A DNA stretch of 64,000 bases, taken from assembly GCA_051294375.1 (NCBI GenBank), contig CM119269.1, positions 11,328,883 through 11,392,882 of the forward strand. Direction: 5' to 3'. Below are positions 1 through 12,292 of the stretch, one piece after another; the first letter of the stretch is position 1; every line of letters begins with the position of its first letter. The notes beneath the pieces were generated by a model that did not search any database, was not told the DNA's origin, and saw nothing but the letters and a program-made list of their open reading frames with translations. The DNA comes from Paraspadella gotoi. Its lineage: Eukaryota; Chaetognatha. The translations under genes were made by a program, and so were the position numbers.

Positions 1-48
1 TGTCTCTCTCTCTCTCTGCTATCTCTCTCTCCTTCTCTCTTCTCTCTT

Positions 49-111
<63 letters not shown>

Positions 112-235
112 CTTTCTTTCTTTCTTTTCTTTCTTTTCTTTTTTTTTTCTTTCTTTCTTCTTTCTTTCTTTCTTTTCTTTCTTTCTTTCTTTCTTTTTCT
201 TTCTTTCTTTCTTGCATTCTTTCTTTACTTATTCT
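1..235. repeat. (CT)n followed by (CTTT)n microsatellite
   Basis: Almost pure CT dinucleotides to about 110, then CTTT/TTTC units to about 230. The window opens inside the tract, so its full length is unknown. Confidence 0.97.
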
Positions 236-293
236 AATTATTTTTTAATTTTCTTCCTCTTTCTTTTGCTCTCGATCTTTTTGTCTGTTTGTG

Positions 294-294
<1 letters not shown>

Positions 295-347
<53 letters not shown>

Positions 348-357
348 TTCTCTCTCT
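295..357. repeat. (CT)n microsatellite
   Basis: A run of CT dinucleotides with minor interruptions. It reads as an artificial Ser-Leu frame. Confidence 0.95.
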
Positions 358-737
358 ATTCTCTTTCTCGCGGCCACCACAGCCTTGAAAGTTGAAAAAT
401 TTCCCCTTTCCGAAAAAAAACCCCTATTATTAAATTGGAATGTTTTTCAGCTTCCCAAATGTGAGCCGTGACAGCATTAAGTGCAATCACGCGCAACCAC
501 TTGACTAGCGTCACATCCTCAGAGACTTTCTTGTCTTTCCTCGGAATATTTTTCATACTTTAAAACGCGCCGCGCAAAACACAAAACTCCTTTCAAAAAA
601 GTGCTGCTGATAAATTTGAGCTCCGACAGCTCAGAAAGAAAAAAAAACTCCGGCACGAACGGGACAAACTAAAGAAAGATACAGGCCCACAACTTTGTAG
701 GCTGCCAAGAAACAATTATCATACACACATCGCTACA

Positions 738-801
<64 letters not shown>

Positions 802-836
802 TCTCTCTCTCTTCTTTTCTCCCCTCTCTTTTTCTC
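738..836. repeat. (CT)n microsatellite
   Basis: A pure CT run to about 793, then interrupted CT/CTT. The flanks (358-737 and 837-1,580) are purine-rich or AT-rich and show no exon-like signal. The basic open frame at 1,052-1,663 is explained by AG-rich composition. Confidence 0.95.
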
Positions 837-1589
837 TCATGTCCAGCTTCTGCTTGCATGTGGAGCGACATTTATTTTTCTTAACCTTAATTAAACGGAA
901 GCATGGTTTCTTTTAAAAGAGAAAATAAGAAAGAACGTGAGGAACGAGCGGGAGGCGAAGTAGGATGAGGAGAAAGAGGACGGAAGAAGAAGTAGGAGAG
1001 AAAGGACGATAGGAGGAAGTCGCTTCGAGAAAAAAAAGAGGAAATAAAAAAATGAGAAGAAAAGGGAAAAACGGGAGATCCTTTTTTTTTTCTTGTCGGA
1101 GAAAAGGTGGAGATAAGAGAGTCAGCGGAAGGAGAAGAGAACTAAAAGGAAAGAAAGGAGGAAAGGAGGAAAGGAAAAGACAAAGAGGGAGAAAAGCGAG
1201 ACGATTGAAAAGGAGGAAAGGGAGGCTTAAAATTGATGGCGATCAGCGACACCGTCCGTCGAGAGAAATTAAAACGATCACGCAAACCTCGATTCCAACC
1301 GACGAGTTTTCCGCGTGGGAGGGGGAAAGGGGGAGGATGAGGAAAAACAGGTTGGGGGGGGAATCAACTCGCTCGATCTCCAGGGAAAACACAAAACAGT
1401 TTATGTTTTTTTGGTCGTTAGACTCGAGAGGAAACAAAGGATACAGGATGTTTTTTTTCATACGGGACGAATCGATTCAGTTTTGTCGAGAAAAAAGGAA
1501 GAAACGAAACTCAAAACTCAAAGTTGGAAGCGTTCGAACAACACTGCACCTCAATCATCCGACGTCTCACGTGCAACCTGTTGCGCATT

Positions 1590-2765
1590 CATCGCTTTCT
1601 CGACAAAAGGGCGAGCGTTGGGATTTCGCAATTTTTAATCTTTTCCGAGAAGCGAAAAACTGAAAGCAAATCAAAAAATATTTCTGCTTTCGCTTTCGTT
1701 GACTTCAAACGATCTTCGGCTCTCTTTTCCGACAGTGCCTCATTTCCGATCATTAGTTTAATCCCTAACTCAATCCCTAATCAATTAAACGTAGTGAGAA
1801 AAAGAGAGTTCAATAATTTACTCGATCGTATTCGAAATTGTATTTATGCAGGAGACGGGTCCGAGGTCCACGTGCCGTAAATAATCGCGAAAACGATACA
1901 GATAATACAAAAACGACAAAAACATAACCATAGGCATAGCATGTCAAAAAGCTTAGTTATTAAATGAATGAATCATTTTTACTTTGGGCGTACCAATTTT
2001 ATTAACTCGGGGGGGGGGGAAAGGACAAACATTGCGATTTTTATTTATTTTTAATATTTCCAGTGATGCAATGACAAAATTCATTTCAGCATCTAGGGCT
2101 TCGAACGAGTATCATCTCGACCAAATTTCGTTGTCAGAGAAGCGAAGAAGTGCGATGCCCTCGTGATTAAGGTGAAAGAAAAAGATGAGGAATCTATATT
2201 TTCTCGACAAAAGTGCAAGCATCGGGACTTTTGTCGTTTTAACTTTTTCAGTGACGCAAATGCAGAATAAAATTATCTTTTCTCTATTAACTCCATTGGC
2301 TTCTATCCTAGCACACAGAAACGAGATTCGTCCACCTTGTAATTAATTAGCTTTTGTTGTCAGGAAATCGCTGCATAAGCTCTCTCGATTGAGATTAAGA
2401 GGAACATTTTCGGTATTCTCAACGAAAAGGCAAGCGTGGGTTTTTTTCTTATTACTTTTTTAATTAATTAATTAATTAATTAATTAATTTTGAATTAACT
2501 GCAAATCTGGAATCCAGGGCCGTTTCAATCGAGTTAGTTGTATGGTGTACTTCTGTAATGTAGAGGGAGAATCTCGGAGAATCTCGGAGAATCTCGGAGA
2601 ATCTCGGAGAATCTCGGAGAATCTCGGAGAATCTCGGAGAATCTCGGAGAATCTCGGAGAATCTCGGAGAATCTCGGAGAATCTCGGAGAATCTCGGAGA
2701 ATCTCGACAAAATGACCTTGAATTATTTTTGACCTCTGACCTTTTCAGTGACAAATGGGAAAATA
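1590..2765. repeat. Diverged tandem units with a recurring CAGTGAC motif
   Basis: Segments near 1,600, 2,040, 2,205 and 2,700 share the order 'ctcgacaaaa..gcgagc', a T-rich stretch, and in three cases a pyrimidine tract ending in CAGTGA(C/T) followed by an A/G-rich block. The match is degenerate (tens of per cent divergence by eye). It looks like an old tandem repeat rather than coding sequence. The (TTAA)n run at 2,460-2,490 lies inside it. Confidence 0.4.
2569..2706. repeat. 10-bp minisatellite, unit GAATCTCGGA, about 13.8 copies
   Basis: The decamer repeats without visible variation over 138 bp, which suggests recent expansion. On the minus strand it reads as a repeated SPRFSEILRD-type peptide, an artefact of the unit length. 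Confidence 0.97.
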
Positions 2766-2840
2766 TTTTTTTCGGCTTCTCTGGCCTACACCCAGGAATT
2801 CAACCAATTCGATTATACGGAAGAATTTAAAGGTCAAATT

Positions 2841-3095
2841 GTGGCGGTATATTCACACCGCCTCACGTCCACCATCCTTCAGCCAAATCTATTGGCTCAG
2901 AGGGGGAACACCTCATCCCAGGCGTAGTGTTCCATCCACAGTCCTAACGACTTCCCTCTGCGTTGGCAAAGCGAGACCGTCCTAGGGTAACCGCGCCAGT
3001 GACTGGAGGCGTCACTGAGGGTCGGAAGCTCCCAAAGCCAACATTGAGATGCCCCATCCCCATGGGCATCGCAGGCAGCCCGGCTGTTGTCATAA
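2841..3095. other. Multi-hairpin segment, candidate structured RNA or SINE
   Basis: This balanced-composition island stands out from the low-complexity surroundings. It contains perfect stem-loops in series: GGCGGT/ACCGCC (2,843-2,848 with 2,857-2,862), AGCCAA/TTGGCT (2,881-2,886 with 2,892-2,897), GGAACAC/GTGTTCC (2,905-2,911 with 2,927-2,933), CAGTGAC/GTCACTG (2,997-3,003 with 3,011-3,017) and GATGCCC/GGGCATC (3,048-3,054 with 3,064-3,070). A TTTTT run follows at 3,114-3,118 and could end a polymerase III transcript on the plus strand. I do not recognise a family, and no clear A or B box was identified. A SINE, a transposon end or a non-coding RNA are all possible. Confidence 0.4.
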
Positions 3096-3239
3096 GATAT
3101 AGTTATTTGTGCCTTTTTAACCCTTCATGACGCATTGAGGAAAGCGAAAAACCAAAGCCTTTTCTGGGTTTAATCTTTGACCTGGGCATAAAGGTTCTTG
3201 ATTACGCGAAGATTGAGGGAGAATCTCAGTGGCGAAGTT

Positions 3240-3400
3240 ATAATATATATATATATATATATGTATTATCATTTCATTTTCTCTTGCTTCTCTCCTCCGA
3301 ACGGGGAAATGAGGGTCTTTGCAACCTTCGACGTCAGAGGAGCGCTGCGAAGCCCCCGCCAAGAGAGAGAGAGAGAGAGAATGAGAGAGAGAGAGATAGT
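3240..3400. repeat. (AT)n and (GA)n short microsatellites
   Basis: (AT)n at about 3,240-3,262 and (GA)n at about 3,364-3,400. From 3,401 to 3,954 the sequence is pyrimidine-rich and AT-rich with no recognisable feature. Confidence 0.9.
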
Positions 3401-3952
3401 GTTGCAACGAGTTACGAGCAAATTGTTTTTTTTTTTTCGACCAGTTTGTTTTAATGCGAACCAAAAATGATAGTTGACGCTGTTAATCGACGTTGATGGG
3501 CTTGGTATTCCCGCGGGATTTCGTTTTTGTCCTCATATCTCCGTCAGCCTTTGCCGTCTCTATCTCTGTCTTCACTTTGCGCATTCATTCATTTTATCTC
3601 CTTTGTTTTTACGCCGCATTGAGATCGCTCACATCCCCATTTTTTTTATTCCCAACTATTTTTCTTCTCCGCTTTTTCCCTATTGTTATCACCCATCATT
3701 TTCTTTTTGCCTTCATTTTCTTACAACCATTGTTTACCTTCTTAATCTCAGAATTTAAAAAATGACGTTTTGCATAAAAGAACGCTTGAAGATTGGGCTG
3801 CTTTCTTGAGGATCAGTTTTCTCCCTATTTTAAGTCATTAACTTAACTTAAATTGTGTCAAACAAAATTCAAAAAAATTTTGCTTGGAATTTTCCCCAAA
3901 AAAATTTTGTTGCGATTTTATTGTGTTTGTTTATCGGTGGGAGGGAGCTTTG

Positions 3953-4108
<156 letters not shown>

Positions 4109-4753
4109 ACGCTTGAAAGAAAATACTGAAAAGGGCTTCGTCAGGCTTCAAACAAAAAGAAAGAGAAGGAAATCGTAAGGCATGAATGAAAAAAGAAAGA
4201 AAGTAAAAAAAATATCAGAAAGAAATTGGAAATTTTTACGTACACCCTGTAACGACTCGGTAGTTACCAATCTTTGCCACTGAAATACCAACAGCAACAA
4301 CGATTAATTAAAACGAGTAAACATGGGAATAAATGATTGAGAATAATGCGAGAATAACTAATTAAAGGCAGGAATAAACGTTTGAAATAAAAGGATGAAA
4401 GGGAGATCAACTCCGGCAAGGAACGCAGTCCTTAGCCTCACTGGGGGGATTAAGAAAGGGGAAAAGGATCTGAGAAAGCGAGAAACCAACAATCGCCGTT
4501 TCATGTGAAAATAGGTCTGACGTCGACCGCGAAGCCAGAAAAGATTGCAAAGTTGCACCTTGAAGCACCTTGAAGGCTTGACGGAAAAACTTTATCGCCG
4601 AGAAATTTAGAGTTTTTTTTTTTTTTTTTGTTGTTTTTTTTAATTAACAAATCCGCGATAAAGAAGCAAAGATTTTAAGTTATCACTTGAATTGTCTTCG
4701 CGTGAGATAAGGTCGCGCGCAAGCTTGTAGCGCTTTCGCCAAGAGTAATTAGC

Positions 4754-4756
<3 letters not shown>

Positions 4757-4792
<36 letters not shown>

Positions 4793-4818
4793 AGAGAGGA
4801 GAGAGAGAGAGAGAGAAG

Positions 4819-4868
<50 letters not shown>
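4757..4868. repeat. Interrupted (GA)n microsatellite
   Basis: GA dinucleotides with scattered AGG and AAG interruptions. Sequence from 4,869 to 5,920 is AT-rich, with two near-identical 20-odd-bp (AT)n-plus-CTGGCA units at 5,430-5,470, and no coding signal was seen. Confidence 0.95.
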
Positions 4869-5919
4869 AAAGACACCTTTAAAGTGGCTCTTTCTGCTTC
4901 TTTGATTAATGAGTGAAGAAAGATTAAATTTATTATTGTCGACGGGAAGTTGCTGAGTTTCATTTTTTTAAAAAAATCAACCGGGCGATTGCAGTTTCTT
5001 CTTTGGTTTTATTCATTACAAACCAAACTACTTATCGACAATTCTGCGATTGATTAAAGCATACACGGATTTAAAATGGGAATGAAATGAAAAGGTCAAA
5101 TACTTTGGCTAAATTATTTGTTATAGCAACTTTAGATTTTCCCCCCTGGCATTTTTTCTCTTTCAACTCCCAATAGTCCAGCTTGCTTACTTTCTTAGTT
5201 TTGTGCTTATCAATAGCACTGTCGAATTTCAATAAAGAAAATTTTTGCATTTGAAAAGGACCTTTTTGTTATAAAATATATTTTTCTGAAAAAAAGTTTT
5301 GGTTTATCTTAGAAATATAGAGCAATCAGAATGTCAAAGACTTTTTTTCACAATCACAATGACAGCCTTTTTCATTTTCTAGTTTTTCTAGTTAAAACTT
5401 ATAGAAAATAAAAATTTCACCCTTGATGATATATATATATCTGGCAATATATATATATATCTGGCAATATATTTATCTATCCTTATAGACTATAGATTGA
5501 CGCATAAGCAAATTCAACTACCCTAATTTTCACTTTTCGTTTTTTTTTCCCTTTTTCCGTCCTGTCATAATAAAGAGTATTAAAAGGGGCAAAACTATCA
5601 CAGTCAAAAAAATCTAACTCCCTCACAAACAGAAGCGACGTAAGACTTAGGAAATGCGGAGACTTAAGCGTGCCCTAACGGCACTAACGCGAGCGAAGGA
5701 TCACAGCCAGGATCACGAGGTTCCAAGGTTTGGGGGGAAACTTGGCGAGCGTGGGGAGGAGGGGGTGTCCGGGAGGTGGGAGGAATAAAGAGGTAGTTGG
5801 TGGAGTTGAGGAATGAGGGTGAAGTTGAAAGGGGAAGAGTGGTGACGAAGGGGCAGTCATGCGGAATTGGCATAAGGCGACAGCAAAGAGAGTCGCAGTA
5901 AAGGAAGAACCGAGGCTGA

Positions 5920-5922
<3 letters not shown>

Positions 5923-5966
<44 letters not shown>

Positions 5967-6257
5967 AGAGAAAGAGAGAGAGAGAGAGAGAAAAAAAGAA
6001 AAGAAAAGTGTGTGTGTGTGAAAAGTTGAAGCCAGAGTTAAAAAAGGCGAAGAAGACGAGTCACGAAAGAGACAGAGATGAACGAAAGATAAAAAAAAAA
6101 AAACGGCGAAAGGAGATATCTGTGTGGATGAGGAGATGAGAGGGATGGGAGGGAGAGGAAGAGGAAAAGAGAAAAACAGAGACAGAGGAGGAAGAGGAAG
6201 AGGAAAGGAGAAAAAATAGAGAGAGGAGAAGAGAGATAGAGAGAGAGAGAGAGAGAG
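5923..6257. repeat. Purine-rich tract with several (GA)n cores
   Basis: (GA)n at 5,923-5,990 and 6,238-6,257, joined by GA/GGA/AAG-rich DNA and a short (TG)n at about 6,008-6,020. The long minus-strand frame here is Ser-Leu/Phe low complexity. Confidence 0.9.
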
Positions 6258-6380
6258 CACTGAAATAAACGGGGAAGTTAACCTCGGGTCAGGGAGTTGA
6301 TCTTCGGCGTCTGTGTCTTACCTTTTTTCAATTGAGGGTAAGCGTGGGGGAGGAAGGTAAAAATACGATAAAAAGAAGAA

Positions 6381-6383
<3 letters not shown>

Positions 6384-6467
<84 letters not shown>
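6384..6467. repeat. (GA)n microsatellite
   Basis: A pure GA run. The following 500 bases (6,468-6,980) are A- and AAG-rich. The Lys/Glu-rich frame at 6,503-6,769 has the composition of the DNA around it and is not called as a gene. Confidence 0.97.
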
Positions 6468-6469
<2 letters not shown>

Positions 6470-6980
6470 AAAATAGAAAAATAAAAAGGGAAAAGTAAAT
6501 TAATGGAAGAAAGAAAAAAAGAAGTGGAACAGAAAAAGAAAGAGCTTAGGGAAAATCAAACGAAAAAAAAAAATAGGGAAAAGGAAATTATCGAAAAAAG
6601 TGGAAAACGTTCGACGGATTCCTTCTCTTCCAGATTGGAAAAGGAAAAGGAAAAGGAAAAGAAAAGTCAATTCACTTCACGAAGTCTCACAAACTTGAAA
6701 CTTCACAATTCTCTCGCCTCGATTCACGAGCGAACCAACGAGGAGATAAGAAAGGGAGGCAGTGATTGAGTAGGAGCGATTTACCACTTAACAAGAAAAG
6801 ACGGTTGGGTGAAAGAAAAAATAGGGAAAGACCTGGCCGATTAGTAAAGGAATTATTTTCTTTTTCGAAACCACCCAAGGAATCATTACCCTTATCTTCA
6901 AGGGACGAACCAAAGGCACAACTAATTGCAACAGCTTTCAGTCTCTTTGAAATGTCATTTATTTTCCCAAATTTGATTTA

Positions 6981-6982
<2 letters not shown>

Positions 6983-7063
<81 letters not shown>
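6983..7063. repeat. (CT)n microsatellite
   Basis: A pure CT run of about 81 bp. It precedes a CpG-rich stretch (7,120-7,690) that holds the trinucleotide repeats below but no convincing exon. Confidence 0.97.
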
Positions 7064-7066
<3 letters not shown>

Positions 7067-7411
7067 TCAAGCCTTTCTCCATCTATACCAATTAATTTTT
7101 ATCTCTCATCCCTCCACATTAGAATGGCCCTTGATCGAATTAAGGTGGCTTCAACACCGGCATGTTCGGATCGCCGCATCGCAGCATTTCCGCATAGCCG
7201 TATTTCCAGCCAAGCGGCGATGTAGCCATCGACCGAAGCTGTCAAAGTCGCCACGACGAAAAGGACGACAAAAACGACGATCATATTTTTGGGGACGACG
7301 ACCTGCGCCCAATTCGCTTCGTCGGCAGACGACAGTTCCGGTTAACTTTGGGTCAGTGCGGACAAGAGCGGGACGTCGATGAAGACGACGACAATTACGA
7401 CGGCGATGACC

Positions 7412-7413
7412 AA

Positions 7414-7454
<41 letters not shown>
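7412..7454. repeat. (GAC)n trinucleotide repeat
   Basis: About 14 units of GAC. It reads as poly-Asp on one strand and poly-Val on the other. No splice-bounded frame could be defined around it. Confidence 0.95.
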
Positions 7455-7556
7455 AGAGATCATAATCGACCTCGACGTTTTGCGTTTTCGACGTGAACCA
7501 ACGCATCACGACTCTCCTGGCAGCCAACAAGATTTCTAGTCACTGCAGCCAACGCA

Positions 7557-7633
<77 letters not shown>
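7557..7633. repeat. (CCG)n trinucleotide repeat
   Basis: About 25 CCG units with one interruption near 7,592. It reads as poly-Gly/poly-Arg on the minus strand. Sequence 7,640-8,190 is A-rich and G-rich with no feature. Confidence 0.95.
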
Positions 7634-7634
<1 letters not shown>

Positions 7635-8194
7635 GGAACGACGACGACGACTAGGAATTTTTCTGGTGACAGGAAAAGATCTGGCGACGCGAAAATCGCG
7701 CGAGACAGAAATAGGAGGAAAAAAAAAAAGGAAATCTGAGTTAGTATTTATAAAAAAATCAAAGGGTAACAAAAAACCAAAAAAGAAAAAAAAAAGGTAG
7801 AGGAAAAAGAAGAGTTTCGAGCTGGCGAAAAAATCGAGGGGATTTCCTTTTTTCTCTTTTTCCCCCTTATTTTTTTATGGGTCCAAAGCAGAGAAGACGT
7901 TGAAGGCATCGTTCCATGAAGTTTCATGTTCCGACACGAATTCTGGAAGAAATTGAGAGGGTTTTAGACTAGGAAAGGTTTGGGTGCGGGGTCCACTAGG
8001 GTGAGGGATGCAGAAGGGGCTGGGCGGGGGGGTGGAAAAAGGGAAAAAAAGGTGAGACTGGGGTTTTGTCTTGAAAAGGTGAAAAAATAAAATGGCAATA
8101 AAGTAGACAAAAGAGGGAAAGAGACAAAAGGAGGCTCTTAAGAACAAAAGAAAGGAAAAAAAAAGGAAAGGACTTAAAAAACCTAAAAGGCCAA

Positions 8195-8560
8195 AATAGG
8201 AGAAGTTAGAGGATGAGGGGGAGGGTGTAAAAAAAAGGAAAGTAAAAGATAGAGACCCGGGAACAAAGATAGGGACAGAGAGATGGTGAAGGAAAAGGAA
8301 AGGACTTGGGAAAAAACTACATAAGGCTAAGAATTTAGAGGAAAAAGGAGAGGAAGGGTAAAAAAAAGGAAAGTAAAAGATAGAGACCCAGGAAAAATGA
8401 TAGGGACGGATAGATTGGAAAGGAAAGGAAAGAAAAGGCTTAGAATCTAGAGGAAAAAGGAGGGGAAGGGTAAAAAAAAAGGAAAGTAAAAGGATAGGGG
8501 CCGAGAATTGGTAAAAAAAAAAGGAAAGGGATAGGAAGGAAGATCGGGGAAGATTCTAAA
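8195..8560. repeat. Tandem repeat, about 120-130-bp unit, three copies
   Basis: Three units share the order 'ggaaagtaaaag', 'atagagaccc', 'gatagggac', 'ggaaaggaaagg', 'agaatttagaggaaaaaggag'. The unit boundaries are near 8,220, 8,345 and 8,460. Purine-rich and non-coding. The following 8,561-9,120 is G/A-rich unique DNA with nothing recognised. Confidence 0.75.
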
Positions 8561-9127
8561 ACGGAGGAGAATTAAAGATCGCAATGTCGAATGATCTCGT
8601 TAAAAGCGTTTTCGTTCGATCGAGGACCAACGACCGATGGAAAGGGCTGATGGGGAAGAGGAACAAGGTCGATGGAGACTGGAGAGGAGTTGGTTAGGAA
8701 ATTGGACCAAGTTTGAGAATTAGGTTATATATTTAGTAAACGATTAAGTTTACTTAATAAAGATAAAATAATTTCAGGGAATGTGGGGTTTTTGGTAAAA
8801 AATAGTTCGAGGAAGCCCGTTGAAGAATTTATCTGCAGAGATTAGGAAAGGTGAGGCAATTATGCCCATTTATGTTGATGTGGAAGTACGAAGTGTTAGA
8901 TTGATGGAGCCAAGGAATTTGATAGGAGTTTTGGGTCAGGAGGTTTTTTGATTGGAAGGAATAAATTTGGTTGAAAGGGTTGAAATATGAGTTGAGTTGA
9001 AAGAGATGAAAGATGCGGTTTTCTAGATGATGTAAAAAACAGTTGAGACTGAATTGAAATAGAAGTCAGTTGTTATGATTATATTGGATAAGACGTCGTT
9101 GATTGTTGAAGAAAAAGAGATGAAAGA

Positions 9128-9260
9128 TAATATACAATATATATAATATATATAATATGTTGTGGACAAGGGAAGAATAGAAGATGAGGAGATTGAAAAG
9201 AAGGAGATGAGTTGAGCGGAAAACGCGAGGGCGATTACCGGATCTTTCGAAAAGATTGGA

Positions 9261-9310
<50 letters not shown>
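9128..9310. repeat. (AT)n and (GA)n microsatellites
   Basis: AT-rich 'atatata' units at 9,128-9,160 and (GA)n at 9,264-9,310. From 9,311 to 10,125 the sequence is purine-rich with a (TCG)n patch at 9,610-9,660. No gene was seen. Confidence 0.9.
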
Positions 9311-9314
<4 letters not shown>

Positions 9315-10125
9315 TAGAGAGAGATCGCTTCGTGGATGTTGCTCAATTTACTCACTCCTCGGCGGAGAAGATGGCCGAGAGAGATAAAGAGAAAAAGGGA
9401 GGAAGAGATAAATAGAGGAGGAAGGAACGAAGTTTGAAAAAAAAAGAAGGTTAATTGAAAAGAAAAAGGAAAGAAAAGAGAGAAAAAAAAAGAAGGAAAA
9501 CAAAGTTGAAAAAAAAGAAGAGATGAGGACGATTCTTTCTCATACGGCAATCCCTCGGAATGTTTTGACTTAAAAACATCCTTTCCACAAATTAAACCAA
9601 GGGGCTCATGTCGTCGTCCTTGTCGTCTTTTTCGTCGTCGTTATCGTCGTCGTTCTTCGTCTTGTTACCCTCTCAAAGACTCGTGTTGTTTGCGCAGATT
9701 TGAAAAGGCAGTGGAATGGCTCGAGAGCTCCTTTTTCTCTTTATGCGTTTTTTTTTCTTTTTTCAAAGAAAAGTTGTATGAAGCCGACAGTGTTCCATGA
9801 AAACGCTCGTGAAAAGAAATGTTTAGATCTATGAAGCCGACGTTAGCGGCGAAGCCATAAAAAGAAAATGAAAAAGCACAAAGAATAATAATTTGTTTTG
9901 TATTGACATTTTTTTTCTCGCTCCAAAGATTATTCGAGGAACTTTGATTATCATTCATAACTCATAAAACTGACATTAAACATACTAAAGCAAACAGTTG
10001 TGCTCAAGAACCGAAAGGCACACTCTGACAGTCGGACACCCGCGACGCAATAAGCCTGAAACAACATCAGACGCCAGAAATGTAGGTCGAAAGAAGCTTA
10101 AGAAAAAATAAAAAAGGATAAACGA

Positions 10126-10640
10126 AGAACAATGGCGTCATCTCTCGTCAAAACATTGGGCGAAACCGATTGGGCGGCAAAGCCCGGGCGAGAAGGGAAG
10201 TGTAAGGAGAGTAGGGAAGAAAAGGGTCGAGTCCGATCGTTTGAGTCGTCGTTCATACAATCGCCGGTCTTGTCCGGACGGACGGACGGACCTGTCTCTT
10301 TCATCGCCGCTTCGTGCTTCCGACGCATGTACGGACAGAAAACCGGAGGCGTTCCCACGAGAAAAGACGGTAAATATAAATATCACGAATCCTTTGGCTT
10401 CGCTCGTCGGGGAAAGAATGGGTTTGATTTATTGATCTCGATTTTACGGACGAGCGGTTTAAAAGGATCCCGCGTTCATCTTTTTCTTCTCCTCTTCGCT
10501 CGAGTCGGCATCGCCACCCGGTGCCGGGGTCCGGCCGAACGCCGGCGCTTACCTTATGGAACCTTGGAAAGTGGAGGAGGAAATGGGTTGGTGAGTAAAG
10601 AAATCGAGGAAGGCGGGGCTTTCGGTTTTTAGGAAGCAAG
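10126..10640. other. CpG-richer unique segment, no gene assigned
   Basis: Open frames exist on both strands (for example 10,132-10,632 plus and 10,301-10,639 minus). Neither shows a domain or a codon pattern I recognise, and a short GGAC run at 10,278-10,290 resembles the (CGGA)n cores at 18.2 kb. It could be a regulatory island or an unrecognised exon. The adjoining 10,641-11,248 is AT-rich with a poly-A run at 10,986-11,004. Confidence 0.25.
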
Positions 10641-11245
10641 GTCGGATTAAATCTCCTTTAAGCTGATTCGATAATTATTCGATTCGCGAGGATGTGGCGT
10701 CAACACCGCGAAAATTCCGAAATGTGACTTTCGAAAAATCAGCGGAGAAAGAAGTTTCGAATCATATCCCTCACTGATAACATCAGTCTACTGGGATACA
10801 TTTGTTTTCTTTTCACAGACATTGAGGGGACAGATTCGCGCATTCATCTCGCTAATAGCCCTTTTGAGGTTTCGGGTTTTTTTCATATCTTTTTAAAATT
10901 TACCTTTCTTTTCTTTCCCCGAACAACATTTCCATTTTTCATAAATTAACTTCCCTTTTCGTATCAGTTGCCCGTCGCAGGCGCAAAAAAAAAAAAAAAA
11001 AAAAGGCGAGCAAATACGACAAAATGTCTACTAAATTAATGAATTGATAAATATCGGAGAATGAAAATATATTTTTACTTTTTTTTGACGTTCGCTTTTA
11101 ACTTAACGAATTCAATTTTGAAAATTGTTCTTTTTTTTCTTCTTCCTCTTCAAAAGAGAAAAATTGATGAACTGATAAGAAGAGACGAAGGACGACGGAA
11201 TTTGACTGATCGAGGCAATCGCCCATTCTTGATTTCCTTCCATCC

Positions 11246-11370
<125 letters not shown>

Positions 11371-11824
11371 TTTCTTTTCTCTTTTCGGTCGAAATTTTTT
11401 GGAGGCAGAGTTCTTACCTTCGACCTCTTTTCTCGTCCATCGTCCCTATTTTTTTTCTCGGTCTTCGGTTTTCTGGATTTTTCTTTCCTTCTTTTTTTGT
11501 TCCCTTTTCATCGATGCCTTCCTTTCCTTTTTCAACTTTCGACATTCTTCCTTCGCACAGCATCGACTTGTTTTCCCTCTAGGCGAGATATAACTTCGGT
11601 TTTATTTTTTTCCCCCGAATCTCGTCGACTTTTCTAACGGCCAAGAACTAAGCCTTCTCTTTCTCCTTTCACTCTCCCTTTCCTCCCTTCTTTTTCTCCC
11701 TTCCTTTTATCCTTCCCTCTTCTTTCCACTTCCTCCCTCAACTGAGTCTTGAATAAGTTTTTCTTCAAAACCGAGACGCAAAGTATCGAAATATTTTCCA
11801 TCCAACAAACGATTCGAAACCGTT

Positions 11825-11995
11825 TTCTCCGGGGGCGCTATAAAAAGAGGGCGCGCGCGGGGAAATCGATTTTCTGGCGAAAACTCGTCTCCTAGCGATT
11901 GCGGTATTAGCGGGAATTCCGCCTTGACGCGCGGGGAGAGAAAGGGGGGCCGCCGGGACGCGTTGTGCCGCGCCCCTTTCCGGTTTAAACGGAAG
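11825..11995 (+). promoter_or_regulatory. CpG-rich island with TATA-like motif
   Basis: This is a short, very GC-rich block in an AT-rich setting. TATAAAAA lies at 11,839-11,846, followed by a GCGCGCGCG stretch and several CpG clusters to 11,990. No gene starts visibly downstream on the plus strand, so this is a compositional call only. Confidence 0.2.
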
Positions 11996-12213
11996 CGAAA
12001 ATTTTACACGTTAGGTTGTTTTTCTTGAATGGAGGCAAAAGCATTTCTCTTCCACTCCAAGCTCTTGTTGTTTTTTTTTTCTCTCTCTCTTTAGAATTTC
12101 TAATTTTCAAGCGTTCAATTATTCGGAAAAAAAAACAAAATATTGGGTTTTCTCTTCCAGTACGAAAAGCCCTAATAACATTCTATGCGCATAATTACTT
12201 TTTCCCCCCCTTT

Positions 12214-12220
12214 CTTCTCT

Positions 12221-12289
<69 letters not shown>

Positions 12290-12292
12290 CTC
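12214..12292. repeat. Interrupted (CT)n microsatellite
   Basis: CT dinucleotides with CTT interruptions. A second CT-rich stretch follows at 12,515-12,590. Sequence 12,593-12,849 is AT-rich and would be intron if the cadherin gene continues past its exon at 12,850-13,050. Confidence 0.95.

Noticed and set aside
1052-1663. 203-aa basic open frame on the plus strand
   Set aside because: AG-rich DNA lacks stop codons in this frame by composition. No domain, no splice signals, and it ends in the degenerate repeat.
7099-7539. Poly-Asp and poly-Val frames
   Set aside because: Generated by the (GAC)n repeat. No bounded exon could be defined on either strand.
9611-9660. (TCG)n patch as an exon signal
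   Set aside because: A trinucleotide repeat alone, with no open, splice-bounded frame around it.
10132-10632. 166-aa plus-strand open frame in a CpG-rich segment
   Set aside because: Competing frames of similar length on both strands, no recognisable domain and no clear splice borders. Listed only as an unassigned island.
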